Part shown: positions 1 through 8,728 of the stretch, one piece after another
Numbering within the stretch: position 1 is the stretch's first letter
Layout: every line of letters starts with the position of its first letter
DNA from: Stigmatella ashevillena
GTDB lineage: Bacteria; Myxococcota; Myxococcia; Myxococcales; Myxococcaceae
DNA: 64,000 nt
Reading direction: 5' to 3'
Assembly (NCBI RefSeq): GCF_028368975.1
Contig: NZ_JAQNDM010000001.1
Span: forward strand, 186,001 to 250,000
Translations under genes and position numbers: made by a program
Notes under the pieces: generated by a model
Told to the model about the DNA's origin: nothing
The model's input: the letters and a program-made list of their open reading frames with translations, nothing else
The model's database searches: none

Positions 1-35
1 GACAAAATGCATACGCCCCCATGCTAACGCGAACG

Positions 36-69
36 AAAAAAGGAGTGCCCTGGAACGGACACTCCTTTT
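36..69 (-). terminator. Rho-independent terminator of the rpsP-rplS operon
   Basis: A perfect 10-bp stem (38-47 with 60-69, AAAAGGAGTG against CACTCCTTTT) encloses a 12-base loop. Read on the minus strand it lies just downstream of rplS and is followed by a run of T. The plus strand also ends in four T, so it may work both ways. Confidence 0.85.
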
Positions 70-118
70 CGATGAAGCAGACTTCCTGGAAAGCGGGACT
101 CGCGCCCCGCTTCGGAGG

Positions 119-508
119 CTAGGCCTTGGCGGCGGCCTTGGCAGCCTTCTTGTCGGTGTTCTCCTCCTGCACGTCCACGCGGGACGCCTTGCCCTTGAGG
201 GCCCGGAGGTAGAACAGGCGGTTGCGGTTCACGCTGCCGCGCGAGAGGACTTCAATGCGCTCGTAGCGGGGGCTGTGCAGGGGGAAGATGCGCTCCACGC
301 CGACGCCGAAGGAGACCTTGCGGACGGTGAAGCTGGAGCGGTTGTTGCCCTTCTTCTTCCGGATGACGACACCCTCGAAGGCCTGCACGCGCTCCTTCTC
401 GCCCTCCTTCACCTTCCAGTGAACCCGGACCGAGTCCCCAGTCCGGAAAACCGCCACGTCCTTGCGGAGAAACTTGGACTCGACGTGTTCGATGGCGCTG
501 CGACGCAT
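119..508 (-). CDS. rplS: 50S ribosomal protein L19
   Basis: Large-subunit ribosomal protein at the subunit interface. The product reads [13 protein letters not shown] at the N-terminus and carries the L19 core ([39 protein letters not shown]), followed by an Ala/Lys-rich tail. The frame is open 9 codons further upstream from a TTG, but the ATG at 508 has an AGGT ribosome site about 6 bases ahead and matches the usual L19 start, giving about 129 residues. It is the last gene of a minus-strand ribosomal operon and is followed by a strong terminator. Confidence 0.95.
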   Translation of the reverse strand: MRRSAIEHVESKFLRKDVAVFRTGDSVRVHWKVKEGEKERVQAFEGVVIRKKKGNNRSSFTVRKVSFGVGVERIFPLHSPRYERIEVLSRGSVNRNRLFYLRALKGKASRVDVQEENTDKKAAKAAAKA

Positions 509-620
509 GACGACCTCAGAGAGTAGTACGGACAAAAAAGTAAGAGGGGCGCCTACTAGCAGAGAGCAGCGGGCTGGACAAGTCCGGAGATCAGCTCAAC
601 GCTCCAAACCCCCGCCGACA

Positions 621-1355
621 TTACAAGTCTTCCTCCCGCAGGCCGAGCAGCTTGCGATCGGCCTGCCCCAGCTCCAGGCGGGCAAAGAGGTCCGCCCGGC
701 GCTCCTGGGTCAGGTGCAAGGCCTTCCAGCGCCGCCAGCGGGCAATCCGGGCATGGTCTCCCGATTGGAGCACCCCGGGCACCTCCGCCCCCCGGAAGAC
801 GGGAGGCCGGGTGTAGTGGGGATGCTCCAGCAGCCCCTCCTCGAAGCTCTCGCTCACGTGGGAGGCCTGGTTGCCCAGCACCCCCGGAAGCAGCCGGGCG
901 ACGGCATCCACCACCGCCAGGGCGGCCACCTCGCCTCCCGTCAGGATGAAGTCTCCCAGGGACAGCTCCCCGTCGAGGAAGCCCATGACGCGCTCATCCA
1001 CGCCCTCGTAGCGGCCACAGACGAGGATGAGGCCCGGTGCATGGCCCACCAGCTCCTGGGCCCGGGCCTGAGTGAACGTGGGCCCCCGGGGGCTCATGAG
1101 CAGCACCTTCGCCCCGGGGTGCCGGGCCCGCGCCGCTTCGATGGCCGCCACCAGGGGCTCCACCTTCATCACCATGCCGGCGCCGCCCCCATACGGGGTG
1201 TCGTCCGTCACGCGGTGCTTGCCCTCGGCGTACTCCCGGATGTCCGTGGCGGTGACAGACAGCTTTCCCCGCTCCTGGGCCTTGCCCAGAATGCTCTGCC
1301 CCACGTAGCCCGACACCATTTCCGGAAAGAGCGTGAGGATCTCCACCGGGTACAT
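621..1355 (-). CDS. trmD: tRNA (guanine-37-N1)-methyltransferase
   Basis: SAM-dependent SPOUT-family enzyme that makes m1G37 in tRNA and so prevents +1 frameshifting. The 244-residue product is of family length. It starts [13 protein letters not shown] and shows the knot motif [10 protein letters not shown] at residues 114-123, LTGGE at 138-142 and HPHYTRP in the C-terminal half. The start codon shares one base with the rimM stop (TGATG), so the two are translationally coupled. The order rimM-trmD-rplS is the standard bacterial arrangement. Confidence 0.97.
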   Translation of the reverse strand: MYPVEILTLFPEMVSGYVGQSILGKAQERGKLSVTATDIREYAEGKHRVTDDTPYGGGAGMVMKVEPLVAAIEAARARHPGAKVLLMSPRGPTFTQARAQELVGHAPGLILVCGRYEGVDERVMGFLDGELSLGDFILTGGEVAALAVVDAVARLLPGVLGNQASHVSESFEEGLLEHPHYTRPPVFRGAEVPGVLQSGDHARIARWRRWKALHLTQERRADLFARLELGQADRKLLGLREEDL

Positions 1356-1876
1356 CAGCGCTCGTCCTCGTAGTCCAAGGGGCGGACGACCATCTTGCCG
1401 TTGGGCACATCCACCGAAGGGACGAACTCATCGGCGAACGGGACGATGAACTCGGTCTTGTCAGCGCCCCGGATGACGAGGTTGGGAACCTCTCCGGTGT
1501 TCCAGATCTCCTCCACCGTGCCCAACACCCGGCCGGACTCATCCACGGCGGAGAGCCCGACGAGATCTCCCTGAAAGAACTCTCCCTCCTCGGGAGGCTC
1601 GAGATCCTCCCGGTAGGCGAAGACCGCGGCCCCGACGAGCGCCTCGGCCGCCTCGCGCGTGTGCACCCCTTCCAGGGCGACGATGTTCTCCTTGGGCGTG
1701 GGCCGCACATCCTCGATGCGCACCACCCGCTCCTCCCCGGACCGGGTCCGGACCGAGAGGCGCTCGACCACATCGAGCGCCTCCGAAGCGGCATCGAAGG
1801 TGCGGATGGCGATTTCCCCCCGGATGCCGTGAGCCCGGGACACATAACCGAACTCCAACAGGGGCCGAGAGGTCAC
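1355..1876 (-). CDS. rimM: Ribosome maturation factor RimM
   Basis: Assists late maturation of the 30S head around protein S19. The 173 residues show the N-terminal RimM barrel ([13 protein letters not shown]) and the C-terminal PRC-barrel with the VPF and PLDYED elements. The start is GTG at 1876 and overlaps the khpA stop in a GTGA tetranucleotide. Its end overlaps the trmD start by one base. Confidence 0.95.
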   Translation of the reverse strand: MTSRPLLEFGYVSRAHGIRGEIAIRTFDAASEALDVVERLSVRTRSGEERVVRIEDVRPTPKENIVALEGVHTREAAEALVGAAVFAYREDLEPPEEGEFFQGDLVGLSAVDESGRVLGTVEEIWNTGEVPNLVIRGADKTEFIVPFADEFVPSVDVPNGKMVVRPLDYEDER

Positions 1877-2154
1877 GGGACGTCAGGGCCCGAAGAGGCC
1901 GGTGGCGCCTGCGCCGCACGCCGATCATCGAGGATTTCGAGGCGGGCCTTCTGGCCCTGCTTGTGGGCCGCGGCCCCCAGCAGTGTCCGGAGAGCGTTCA
2001 CGGTGCGCCCATCACGGCCAATCACCTTGCCCACATCCTCGGGGGCCACCTTCAGCTCGAAGAGCCGGGCGCCATCCACCTCGGACACACGCAGGCCGAC
2101 CTGGTCCGGCTGATCGACCAGGGCCCGCGCCAGATACGTAACGAGTTGCTCCAC
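1873..2154 (-). CDS. khpA: KH-domain RNA-binding protein KhpA (YlqC)
   Basis: Small 93-residue protein made almost entirely of one KH domain with the GxxG loop in VIGRDGRTVNALR (about residues 44-56). KhpA proteins bind RNA, often with KhpB, and commonly sit between rpsP and rimM as here. The last 15 residues are a Pro/Ala tail. The stop overlaps the rimM GTG. Confidence 0.9.
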   Translation of the reverse strand: MEQLVTYLARALVDQPDQVGLRVSEVDGARLFELKVAPEDVGKVIGRDGRTVNALRTLLGAAAHKQGQKARLEILDDRRAAQAPPASSGPDVP

Positions 2155-2169
2155 GTCCAGTCAGACAGC

Positions 2170-2427
2170 TCAGGCCGCCGGAGGAGCGTTCTTGGCGGCG
2201 ACCTTGATGAGGTCAGCCACGGTCTCGGAAGGCAGCGCGCCCGTCTTCAGCCAGTACTGGAGCCGCTCCTGGTCGAAGAGCACCTTCGGGGGGCTCTCGT
2301 TCGGATCGTAGGCGCCCACGGCCTCGATGAACTTACCGTCCCGGGGATTGCGGGAATCGGTGGCGACCACATGGTAGTACGGCTTCTTCTTGGCGCCCGC
2401 GCGGGCGAGACGGAGGACGACGGCCAT
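2170..2427 (-). CDS. rpsP: 30S ribosomal protein S16
   Basis: Small-subunit assembly protein of 85 residues. The N-terminus MAVVLRLARAGAKKKPYY and the motifs DSRNPRDGKFIE and GAYDP are diagnostic of S16. It is first of the five-gene minus-strand run rpsP-khpA-rimM-trmD-rplS. No ffh gene precedes it; rlmN lies upstream on the same strand instead. Confidence 0.96.
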   Translation of the reverse strand: MAVVLRLARAGAKKKPYYHVVATDSRNPRDGKFIEAVGAYDPNESPPKVLFDQERLQYWLKTGALPSETVADLIKVAAKNAPPAA

Positions 2428-2506
2428 TGCTTTGAACTCCAGTGAACAGAGCTACCAACAAAAAAATGGAGGAGGGCGCGCTATTAGCCCCCCTGCCTCG
2501 GGATTG

Positions 2507-3652
2507 TCAAGGAAGCTCGGGCGCTTGCGTTGACTGCGCGGCATCCTGCCCACTGCGATTGGCAAGCTGCCCACAGGCCCCGGCAATGTCCCGGCCCCGG
2601 TTCTGGCGAATGAACGCCGCGATGTGGCCCTCGGCCAGGATGGCGCGGAACTGCTCCGCCCGCTCCTCGCCGGTGGTGTGGAACCCCAACCCAGGGTTCT
2701 CATTGTAGGGAATCAGGTTCACCTTGGCCGGGATTCCCCGCAGCAGCTCGATCAGCCGGTAGGCATCCTCGTCGCTGTCGTTGAAGCCCCGGAGCAGGAC
2801 GTACTCGAAGGTGATGCGCCTGCCCTGGCGCAGGGGGAACTTGCGGCAGGCCTCCAGCAAGGCCTCGATGTTCCACTTGCGGTTGACGGGCATCGTCTGG
2901 TTGCGCTGCTCGTCCGTGCTGGCATTGAGCGAGATGGCGAGCTTGACGTCCGTCTCCTGGCCAAAGCGCTCGATCATCGGCACCAGCCCCACCGTGGAGA
3001 CGGTGATGTGGCGGTGGGAGAAGTTGGGGCCGCTCTCGGACTGGAGGATGGAGAGCGCCGTCTTCAAGTTCTCGAAGTTATGAAGGGGCTCGCCCATGCC
3101 CATGAACACCAGGTTGGAGAGCGGCCGGTAGGTCTCCAGTCCCTCGCGCGCTCGGACCTCCCTGTTCACGGTATGGACTTGTGCGACAATTTCTCCCGGA
3201 GTCAGGTTGCGCTTGAGGCCCAAGGTGCCCGTCATGCAGAAGGAGCACTTCATGGCGCACCCCACCTGGGTGGACACGCACAGCGTCTTGCGGTCCTCGG
3301 AGGGCATGTAGACCGACTCGATGTAGCGCCCATCCCGCGTCTTGAAACGGTACTTGATGGTGCCGTCGGTGGAGACCTGCTCCAAGTCCTTCACCAGAGG
3401 GACGATCTCGGCCTGTTCCTTGAGCTTCTGGCGCAGCACCTTGGACAGGTCCGTCATCTCATCGAACGAGGTGACGCCCCGCTGGTGAAGCCACCGGTAG
3501 ACCTGACCCGCTCGAAAGGCCCGCTCGCCCAGCTGCTCCGTCAGAAAGCGGGCCAGCCCCTCCAAGGTGAGGCTGGACACGTCCACGAGCTTCGCCGCCG
3601 CAGGGGTCGGCAAGGGCGTGGTGTCAGGGAGGGTCGCGGAGAGCTCGGCCAT
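2507..3652 (-). CDS. rlmN: Dual-specificity 23S rRNA A2503 / tRNA A37 C2-methyltransferase
   Basis: Radical-SAM enzyme that methylates C2 of adenosine 2503 in 23S rRNA and, in many bacteria, A37 of some tRNAs. The 381-residue product has the iron-sulfur cluster motif CX3CX2C at Cys132, Cys136 and Cys139, the GEPLHN segment typical of RlmN, and a C-terminal Cys in GACGQLA that matches the substrate-linked cysteine. About 20 N-terminal residues are Pro/Ala rich and may be a myxobacterial extension. Confidence 0.95.
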   Translation of the reverse strand: MAELSATLPDTTPLPTPAAAKLVDVSSLTLEGLARFLTEQLGERAFRAGQVYRWLHQRGVTSFDEMTDLSKVLRQKLKEQAEIVPLVKDLEQVSTDGTIKYRFKTRDGRYIESVYMPSEDRKTLCVSTQVGCAMKCSFCMTGTLGLKRNLTPGEIVAQVHTVNREVRAREGLETYRPLSNLVFMGMGEPLHNFENLKTALSILQSESGPNFSHRHITVSTVGLVPMIERFGQETDVKLAISLNASTDEQRNQTMPVNRKWNIEALLEACRKFPLRQGRRITFEYVLLRGFNDSDEDAYRLIELLRGIPAKVNLIPYNENPGLGFHTTGEERAEQFRAILAEGHIAAFIRQNRGRDIAGACGQLANRSGQDAAQSTQAPELP

Positions 3653-3857
3653 TGTCGTCGTTCAACGAGAAGGAGAAGGGGGTCCCTTCCCACATCCGTG
3701 GCCGTCAAGTCAAAGGAGGGCTCGCTCCCTGGGCGCCCCCCATCCATCTCCGGACCCGATGGAAAGCATGAAGACAATGCGGTTTTGAAACAGAGGCTTG
3801 CCCGGTAGCTTGATTTCACACCCACACGGTCGCTCCCGAAGCGACAAGGAACACGCC

Positions 3858-4517
3858 ATGAGCCCTACCCCTCGCGATGTCCCCGCCCTGCTGGATCCCA
3901 GCAACTGCGTCCTGGTGCTGATCGACTTCCAGCCGCAGATGGCGTTCGGCGTGAAGTCCATCGATGGCCAGCTGCTCGTGAACAACGTCACGGGCCTGGC
4001 GAAGGCCGCGAAGGTCTTCAAGGTCCCGACAATCCTGACCTCGGTGGCGGAGAAGACCTTCAGCGGCCCCACCTTCGCCCAGATCACCGAGGTCTTCCCC
4101 CAGGAGCCGATCATCGATCGGACCACGATGAACACCTGGGAGGACAAGCGGGTCGTCGACGCCATCAAGAAGACGGGCCGCAAGAAGATCGTTCTCGCCG
4201 GGCTCTGGACGGAGGTCTGCATCGCGTTCCCCGCGCTCGACGCGCTCCGGGAGGGCTTCGAGGTCTACGTCGTGGCAGACGCCTGCGGCGGAACGAGCCA
4301 GGTGGCCCATGATCTCGCGATTCAGCGGGTGGCTCAGGCGGGCGGCACGCCCATCACCTGGCTCCAGTTCCTCCTCGAGATGCAGCGGGATTGGGCGCGC
4401 CAGGAGACGTATGATCCGGTCAACGCCATCGTGAAGCAGCACGGGGGCACGTATGGGGCCGGTATCACCTACGCCAAGGCGATGCTCGGCGCGTCGGCGA
4501 ACGAAGGGAAGCGATAG
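3858..4517 (+). CDS. Isochorismatase-family (YcaC-like) hydrolase
   Basis: Cysteine hydrolase of the isochorismatase/nicotinamidase superfamily, closest in pattern to YcaC-like proteins of unknown substrate. The start is ATG 3858, with an AAGGA ribosome site 7 bases ahead; an in-frame codon further up has no such site. It gives 219 residues. The catalytic Asp is D23 (VLIDFQPQ) and the nucleophile C121 lies in GLWTEVCIAFPALDA. It is first of a co-directional cassette, 3 bases from the amidohydrolase. The superfamily is clear; the substrate is unknown. It is unlikely to serve the menaquinone pathway, because it is linked to an amidohydrolase and an ABM protein instead. Confidence 0.85.
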   Translation: MSPTPRDVPALLDPSNCVLVLIDFQPQMAFGVKSIDGQLLVNNVTGLAKAAKVFKVPTILTSVAEKTFSGPTFAQITEVFPQEPIIDRTTMNTWEDKRVVDAIKKTGRKKIVLAGLWTEVCIAFPALDALREGFEVYVVADACGGTSQVAHDLAIQRVAQAGGTPITWLQFLLEMQRDWARQETYDPVNAIVKQHGGTYGAGITYAKAMLGASANEGKR

Positions 4518-4520
4518 GCC

Positions 4521-6353
4521 ATGAGCACCGCGAACCTCATCCTCAAGAACGGCCGTTTCTTCACGGGCGATGCACGCAAGGCGAACGCCTCCGCGGCCGC
4601 CATCACAGACGGCCGGTTCTCCATCCTCGGAAGTGAGCAGGAGGTCATGGCCCAGAAAGGACCCGCCACCCAGGTCATCGACCTCGAGGGCCGCACGGTC
4701 ATTCCGGGGCTCATCGACTCTCACATTCACACCATCCGGGGCGGGCTGAACTTCAATCTTGAACTTCGCTGGGATGGGGTTCCCTCGCTCGCGGATGCGC
4801 TGCGCAAGCTCCGCGCGCAGGCGCAGCGGACGCCTCCGCCGCAGTGGGTGCGGGTGGTCGGCGGCTGGAACGAGTTCCAGTTCGCCGAGCGGCGGATGCC
4901 CACGCTCGAAGAGATCAACGCCGCGGCCCCCGAGACGCCGGTCTTCATCCTGTATCTGTATGGAATGGCGCTCCTGAATGGGGCCGCGCTGCGCGCCGTG
5001 GGCTACACCCGGGACACGCCCAATCCCCCGGGGGGCGAAATCCAGCGCGACCGGCACGGCAACCCCACGGGCCTGCTCATCGCCAAGCCCAACGCCGCGA
5101 TCCTCTATTCGACCCTCGCCAAGGGGCCGAAGCTCTCCTACGAGGATCAGCTCAACTCGACCCGCCACTTCATGCGGGAACTCAACCGCCTGGGGCTCAC
5201 GAGCGTCATCGACGCGGGCGGCGGGTTCCAGAACTATCCCGACGACTACAAGGCCGTCGAGGAGCTGCACCAGCAGGGGCTGCTCTCGGTGCGGATCGCC
5301 TACAACCTCTTCACCCAACGGCCCAAGCAGGAGATCGAGGACTTCCGCAAGTGGACGGCCATGGTCCGCCCAGGGCAAGGCGATGCCTTCTACCGGATGA
5401 ACGGCGCGGGCGAGATGCTGGTCTTCTCCGCCGCCGACTTCGAGGACTTCCTTGAGCCCAGGCCCGATCTGGCCTCTTCGCTCGAGGACGAGTTGGAGAC
5501 GGTGGTCCGCCACCTCGCCGAGCACCGTTGGCCCTTCCGGCTGCACGCCACTTACGATGAGTCCATCACGCGCTTCCTGGACGTCTTCGAGAAGGTGAAC
5601 CGCGACGTGCCCTTTCAGGGGCTCCGCTGGTGGTTCGACCATGCGGAGACCATCACTCCCCGGAACCTGGAGCGCACCCGAGCCCTCGGAGGGGGCATCG
5701 CCATCCAGGACCGGATGGCCTTCCAGGGCGAGCACTTCATCGCCCGCTACGGCGCGGATGCCGCCGCCCACTCCCCTCCCATCCGGCGCATGCTCGACCT
5801 GGGGATTCCCGTGGGCGCGGGAACCGATGCAACGCGCGTGGCCAGCTACAACCCATGGGTTTCTCTGTACTGGCTGGTGACGGGAAAGACGCTGGGCGGC
5901 GCCGCGCTGTACCCCGCCTCCAATCGGATGAGCCGGGAAGAAGCGCTGCGACTCTATACGCAGGGAAGCGCCTGGTTCTCCGGTGAAGATCAGGAGAAGG
6001 GCACCCTCTCCGAGGGCAAGCTCGCGGACTTCGCGGTGCTCTCCGCCGACTACTTCTCGGTACCCGAGGAGGAGATCAAACAGCTCCAGTCGGTCTTGAC
6101 CGTGGTGGACGGAAAGGTCGTCTACGGCTCGGGCAAGTTTGGCCCCCTGGCGCCTCCCCTGCCCCCTGTGAGCCCCGGCTGGTCTCCGGTCGCGGCCTCC
6201 GGAGACCTACCGGGTGCCTCCGCCTCTCCGGCCCACGCGCACGCCCATGCGCACTCCCACGTTCACGCGCACTCCCACGTCCACGCGCACCCCTTCACTC
6301 CCCCGCCCTCGCTCTGGGGCAGTGGGAGCGGCTGCGACTGCTTCGTGTTCTGA
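4521..6353 (+). CDS. YtcJ-type amidohydrolase with His-rich C-terminal tail
   Basis: Metal-dependent hydrolase of the amidohydrolase-3 (YtcJ) group, 610 residues. The metal site can be followed: HxH at H68/H70 (LIDSHIHT), later RLHAT, WFDHAET, and Asp in GAGTDATR. The last 50 or so residues are unusual: a Pro/Ser linker, then about ten histidines alternating with Ala, Ser or Val, and a final GCDCFVF. This tail lies beyond the normal end of the catalytic fold (VVDGKVVYGSGKF) and could bind metal. It follows the YcaC-like hydrolase by 3 bases, so they are co-translated. The substrate is not known. Confidence 0.85.
   Translation: MSTANLILKNGRFFTGDARKANASAAAITDGRFSILGSEQEVMAQKGPATQVIDLEGRTVIPGLIDSHIHTIRGGLNFNLELRWDGVPSLADALRKLRAQAQRTPPPQWVRVVGGWNEFQFAERRMPTLEEINAAAPETPVFILYLYGMALLNGAALRAVGYTRDTPNPPGGEIQRDRHGNPTGLLIAKPNAAILYSTLAKGPKLSYEDQLNSTRHFMRELNRLGLTSVIDAGGGFQNYPDDYKAVEELHQQGLLSVRIAYNLFTQRPKQEIEDFRKWTAMVRPGQGDAFYRMNGAGEMLVFSAADFEDFLEPRPDLASSLEDELETVVRHLAEHRWPFRLHATYDESITRFLDVFEKVNRDVPFQGLRWWFDHAETITPRNLERTRALGGGIAIQDRMAFQGEHFIARYGADAAAHSPPIRRMLDLGIPVGAGTDATRVASYNPWVSLYWLVTGKTLGGAALYPASNRMSREEALRLYTQGSAWFSGEDQEKGTLSEGKLADFAVLSADYFSVPEEEIKQLQSVLTVVDGKVVYGSGKFGPLAPPLPPVSPGWSPVAASGDLPGASASPAHAHAHAHSHVHAHSHVHAHPFTPPPSLWGSGSGCDCFVF
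6249..6284 (+). repeat. 18-bp tandem repeat coding for the His-rich tail
   Basis: Two adjacent 18-base units (6249-6266 and 6267-6284) differ at one base and encode the alternating His residues of the amidohydrolase tail. Shorter imperfect copies of the same GCGCAC/CCCAC words flank them, which suggests growth by slippage. Confidence 0.8.
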
Positions 6354-6387
6354 GCGCCGGACAAGACTTCATGGAAAGGACTGGGTC

Positions 6388-6948
6388 ATGGAAGTGCTGA
6401 AGATCGACGGGACGGCCACCGAGCCCGTCAAGATCGTGCTGGAGCGGCGCATCAAGCCCGGTGCGCAACCGGCCTTCGAGCAGTGGCTCAAGACACTGAT
6501 GAAGACGGCGGCCCTGCACCCGGCCTTGCAGGGCTCGAGCGTGTTCAAGGCGGGCGAAGGGGACTACTTCATCCTCTTGCGCTTCGAGAGCCAGAGCGCC
6601 CTCTCGCACTGGCAGTCGCTGCCCGAAGTCGTGGAACTGCTCCGGGCCGGTGAAGCGCATGCCACCCCGCTGGAACAACCGGTCGTCCGGACGGGCCTGG
6701 AAACCTGGTTCACGGTGCCGGGGATGCCCGCGAAGTCGGTGCCTCCCAAGTGGAAGATGGCCCTCGTGACGTGGCTTGCCTTGCTGCCCCAGGCGCTCAT
6801 CCTGGGCTCGCTGATGCCCAAGACCCTGCCTCGCCTCGTGGCGGTCTCGCTCTCAACCGCCATTCCGGTGGCGGCGCTGACCTGGTTCATCATGCCCCGC
6901 CTGACCGGGTTGCTCTCGCGGTGGCTGTACGGCCCCGTGAACCGCTGA
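6388..6948 (+). CDS. ABM-domain protein with two C-terminal membrane segments
   Basis: A 186-residue protein whose first 100 residues fit the antibiotic-biosynthesis-monooxygenase (ABM, dimeric alpha/beta barrel) fold: the VKIVLERRIKPG strand, then a helix and the segment DYFILLRFES. Two hydrophobic stretches follow (about residues 122-142 and 151-171), so it is probably tethered to the inner membrane. The start is ATG 6388, preceded by GGAAAGGA 7 bases ahead. ABM proteins with such tails are often found beside YcaC/YtcJ hydrolases and a LysR regulator, as here. Enzymatic activity is unproven. Confidence 0.78.
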   Translation: MEVLKIDGTATEPVKIVLERRIKPGAQPAFEQWLKTLMKTAALHPALQGSSVFKAGEGDYFILLRFESQSALSHWQSLPEVVELLRAGEAHATPLEQPVVRTGLETWFTVPGMPAKSVPPKWKMALVTWLALLPQALILGSLMPKTLPRLVAVSLSTAIPVAALTWFIMPRLTGLLSRWLYGPVNR

Positions 6949-6990
6949 ATCGGCGGCCCTTCACCCAGGTGATGGCGCCATGATGACCGA

Positions 6991-7914
6991 ATGTTCGATG
7001 CCATCACACTGGATCAGCTCCGCACCTTCGTCGCCGTCGTCGACGAAGGCAGCTTCTCGGCGGCGGGGAGGAAACTCCGGCGAGTCCAGTCCGCGGTCAG
7101 CCATGCCATGGCGAACCTCGAGACCCAGTTGGGCGTCCAGCTCTGGGACCGCTCGACCAAGATTCCCACGCTCACCGAAGAGGGCAGCGTGCTGCTCACG
7201 GCCGCCCGGCGCATCTGCTCCGATGTCGACGCCTTCAAGCGGACAGCCGAGGGGCTCGTGGGCGGGCTCGAGCCCAGCATCTCCCTGGCGGTCGACGTCA
7301 TCCTGCCTACGCGCGCGCTCGTCGATCTGTGCCGGGAGTTCGCGGTGAAGTTCCCCACCGTGCAGCTTCGCCTGTACACGGACACGCTGTCCGCGGTGTC
7401 GTCCCTGGTCCTCGATGGCGTCTGCCAAATTGGCGTGGTGGGCCCGGCCGCGCAGACGCAGGGGCTCGAACGCCAGCACATCTCCACGGTGCGGCTGGTC
7501 CCCGTCGCCGCCAAGCACCATCCCCTCGCCCAGATCCAGGGGCCGGTGGCCACCCAGGTCCTCTCCGAGTACGTCAACATCGTGCTGAGCGAGCGCGGAG
7601 GCACCCGCCCGACGGCGGATCAGGGCTTGCTCTCCACCAACGTCTGGCGCGTCGCGGACCTCCATACGAAGCACGCCTTTCTCAGGGCCGGCCTGGGCTG
7701 GGGCAACATGCCGGAGCATCTGGTCCAGGAGGACCTCGCCAGTGGCCGCCTGGTGCGCATCCGGCCCGCGGCCTGGGGCGAGGACAACTGGCTCCTCTCG
7801 CTGTCCATCGTGCACCGGCCGGATCTCTCGAAAGGCCCCGCCACACGGTGGCTGCTGGAGCGCATGGCGGAGCTGTGCCTGAGGGACATCGGTCCACCGC
7901 AGCTGTCCCCCTAA
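6991..7914 (+). CDS. LysR-family transcriptional regulator
   Basis: A 307-residue LTTR. The N-terminal winged helix-turn-helix covers residues 5-65 (LDQLRTFVAVVDEGSFSAAG, then the recognition helix around VQSAVSHAMANLE); the C-terminal part is the usual two-lobed effector-binding domain. It lies 42 bases after the ABM gene on the same strand and is the likely regulator of the cassette, although the usual divergent arrangement is absent. No clear ribosome-binding site precedes ATG 6991. The effector is unknown. Confidence 0.9.
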   Translation: MFDAITLDQLRTFVAVVDEGSFSAAGRKLRRVQSAVSHAMANLETQLGVQLWDRSTKIPTLTEEGSVLLTAARRICSDVDAFKRTAEGLVGGLEPSISLAVDVILPTRALVDLCREFAVKFPTVQLRLYTDTLSAVSSLVLDGVCQIGVVGPAAQTQGLERQHISTVRLVPVAAKHHPLAQIQGPVATQVLSEYVNIVLSERGGTRPTADQGLLSTNVWRVADLHTKHAFLRAGLGWGNMPEHLVQEDLASGRLVRIRPAAWGEDNWLLSLSIVHRPDLSKGPATRWLLERMAELCLRDIGPPQLSP

Positions 7915-7968
7915 GCGGTTGGAACAAAGGTGCGTGACCTCCCGCGCAGCGCGCTCTTTGCCGAGCGG

Positions 7969-8727
7969 TCACGGAGAGTCGCGCCCGCCGATCTGGGGGA
8001 AGCGCTCGTAGGCCCGCTTGAGCGCGTCCAAGTGGGCGGGGTTGTCTAGGTCGAGCGGCATCTCCGTGAGCTGCACGACCCACCCGCCTGTCTCCGTGCG
8101 CCGCGCCCGTGAAAGCAGGTCCGTGTCCCTCGCCAAGTCCGGGAACCCGATGGCACGTGCGGCAGCGGCCGACCAATAATTCAGCCATCCCAGGCGATGT
8201 GGAGTCTCAGGCGAGCGAATGTCCCTCGAAAGCTTGAGTGCTGGCAGCCCTCGGGGTGGGGAAGGTGGCCCGGCCAATGTTGGCGCCGTCTGTTCGGCGA
8301 TCTCCACCGCCGCGTTGAACGGCGTTGCATGGCCCCAGAAACCGCGAGCGCCTTCCCCAATGGCAGCCACCACACCCGCCGCCGCTGAAATGGTGGCGGC
8401 GTCCAGGTGCAGTGAACCATGAACTTCCAAATGCGGCGCTCCCCCTGCCGCGAGCCCGTTCGGGTTCTCCCAGCCAGTAATCGTCACTGGGCGGCTTCTG
8501 TCATCGTTGCAAATGAACGGGAACCCGTTGTCAGTCCTGTCTGCCACAACCCACTCATCGCGGTGAGGCAATGCAATAAACTCTTCCTTCTCGGAATACG
8601 TCCAATTCAGCCGCAGACCGCGAAGCGCGCTTTCCATACCATGAACAATAGCGAGGGGGCGCTTGTCATCGCCTCCGAGCGTAGGTGCATAAACAATGAT
8701 GCCAAGTTCATCAGGAAAGACCGACAT
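7969..8727 (-). CDS. Putative immunity protein (DUF5953/Imm52-like)
   Basis: A 252-residue soluble protein without signal peptide or membrane segment. From memory it resembles a myxobacterial family (DUF5953, related to predicted immunity proteins such as Imm52), with the segments GLRLNWTYSEKEEF, HRDEWVVAD and PHRLGWLNYWSAAAA. Its ATG is one base after the stop of the upstream lipoprotein gene, so the two are translationally coupled, as expected for a toxin and its cognate immunity protein. The 5' half is clearly less GC-rich than the surrounding chromosome. The immunity role is inferred from position and family resemblance. Confidence 0.6.
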   Translation of the reverse strand: MSVFPDELGIIVYAPTLGGDDKRPLAIVHGMESALRGLRLNWTYSEKEEFIALPHRDEWVVADRTDNGFPFICNDDRSRPVTITGWENPNGLAAGGAPHLEVHGSLHLDAATISAAAGVVAAIGEGARGFWGHATPFNAAVEIAEQTAPTLAGPPSPPRGLPALKLSRDIRSPETPHRLGWLNYWSAAAARAIGFPDLARDTDLLSRARRTETGGWVVQLTEMPLDLDNPAHLDALKRAYERFPQIGGRDSP

Positions 8728-8728
8728 A

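Noticed and set aside
3816-5771. A minus-strand frame of about 650 codons across the hydrolase and amidohydrolase genes
   Set aside because: Antisense shadow; the plus strand has catalytic motifs in two complete enzymes with good ribosome sites.
7933-7973. Inverted repeat CGTGACC/GGTCACG between the LysR and immunity genes
   Set aside because: The loop is 27 bases, there is no T-run and it runs into the immunity gene's stop codon, so it is too weak to call a terminator.
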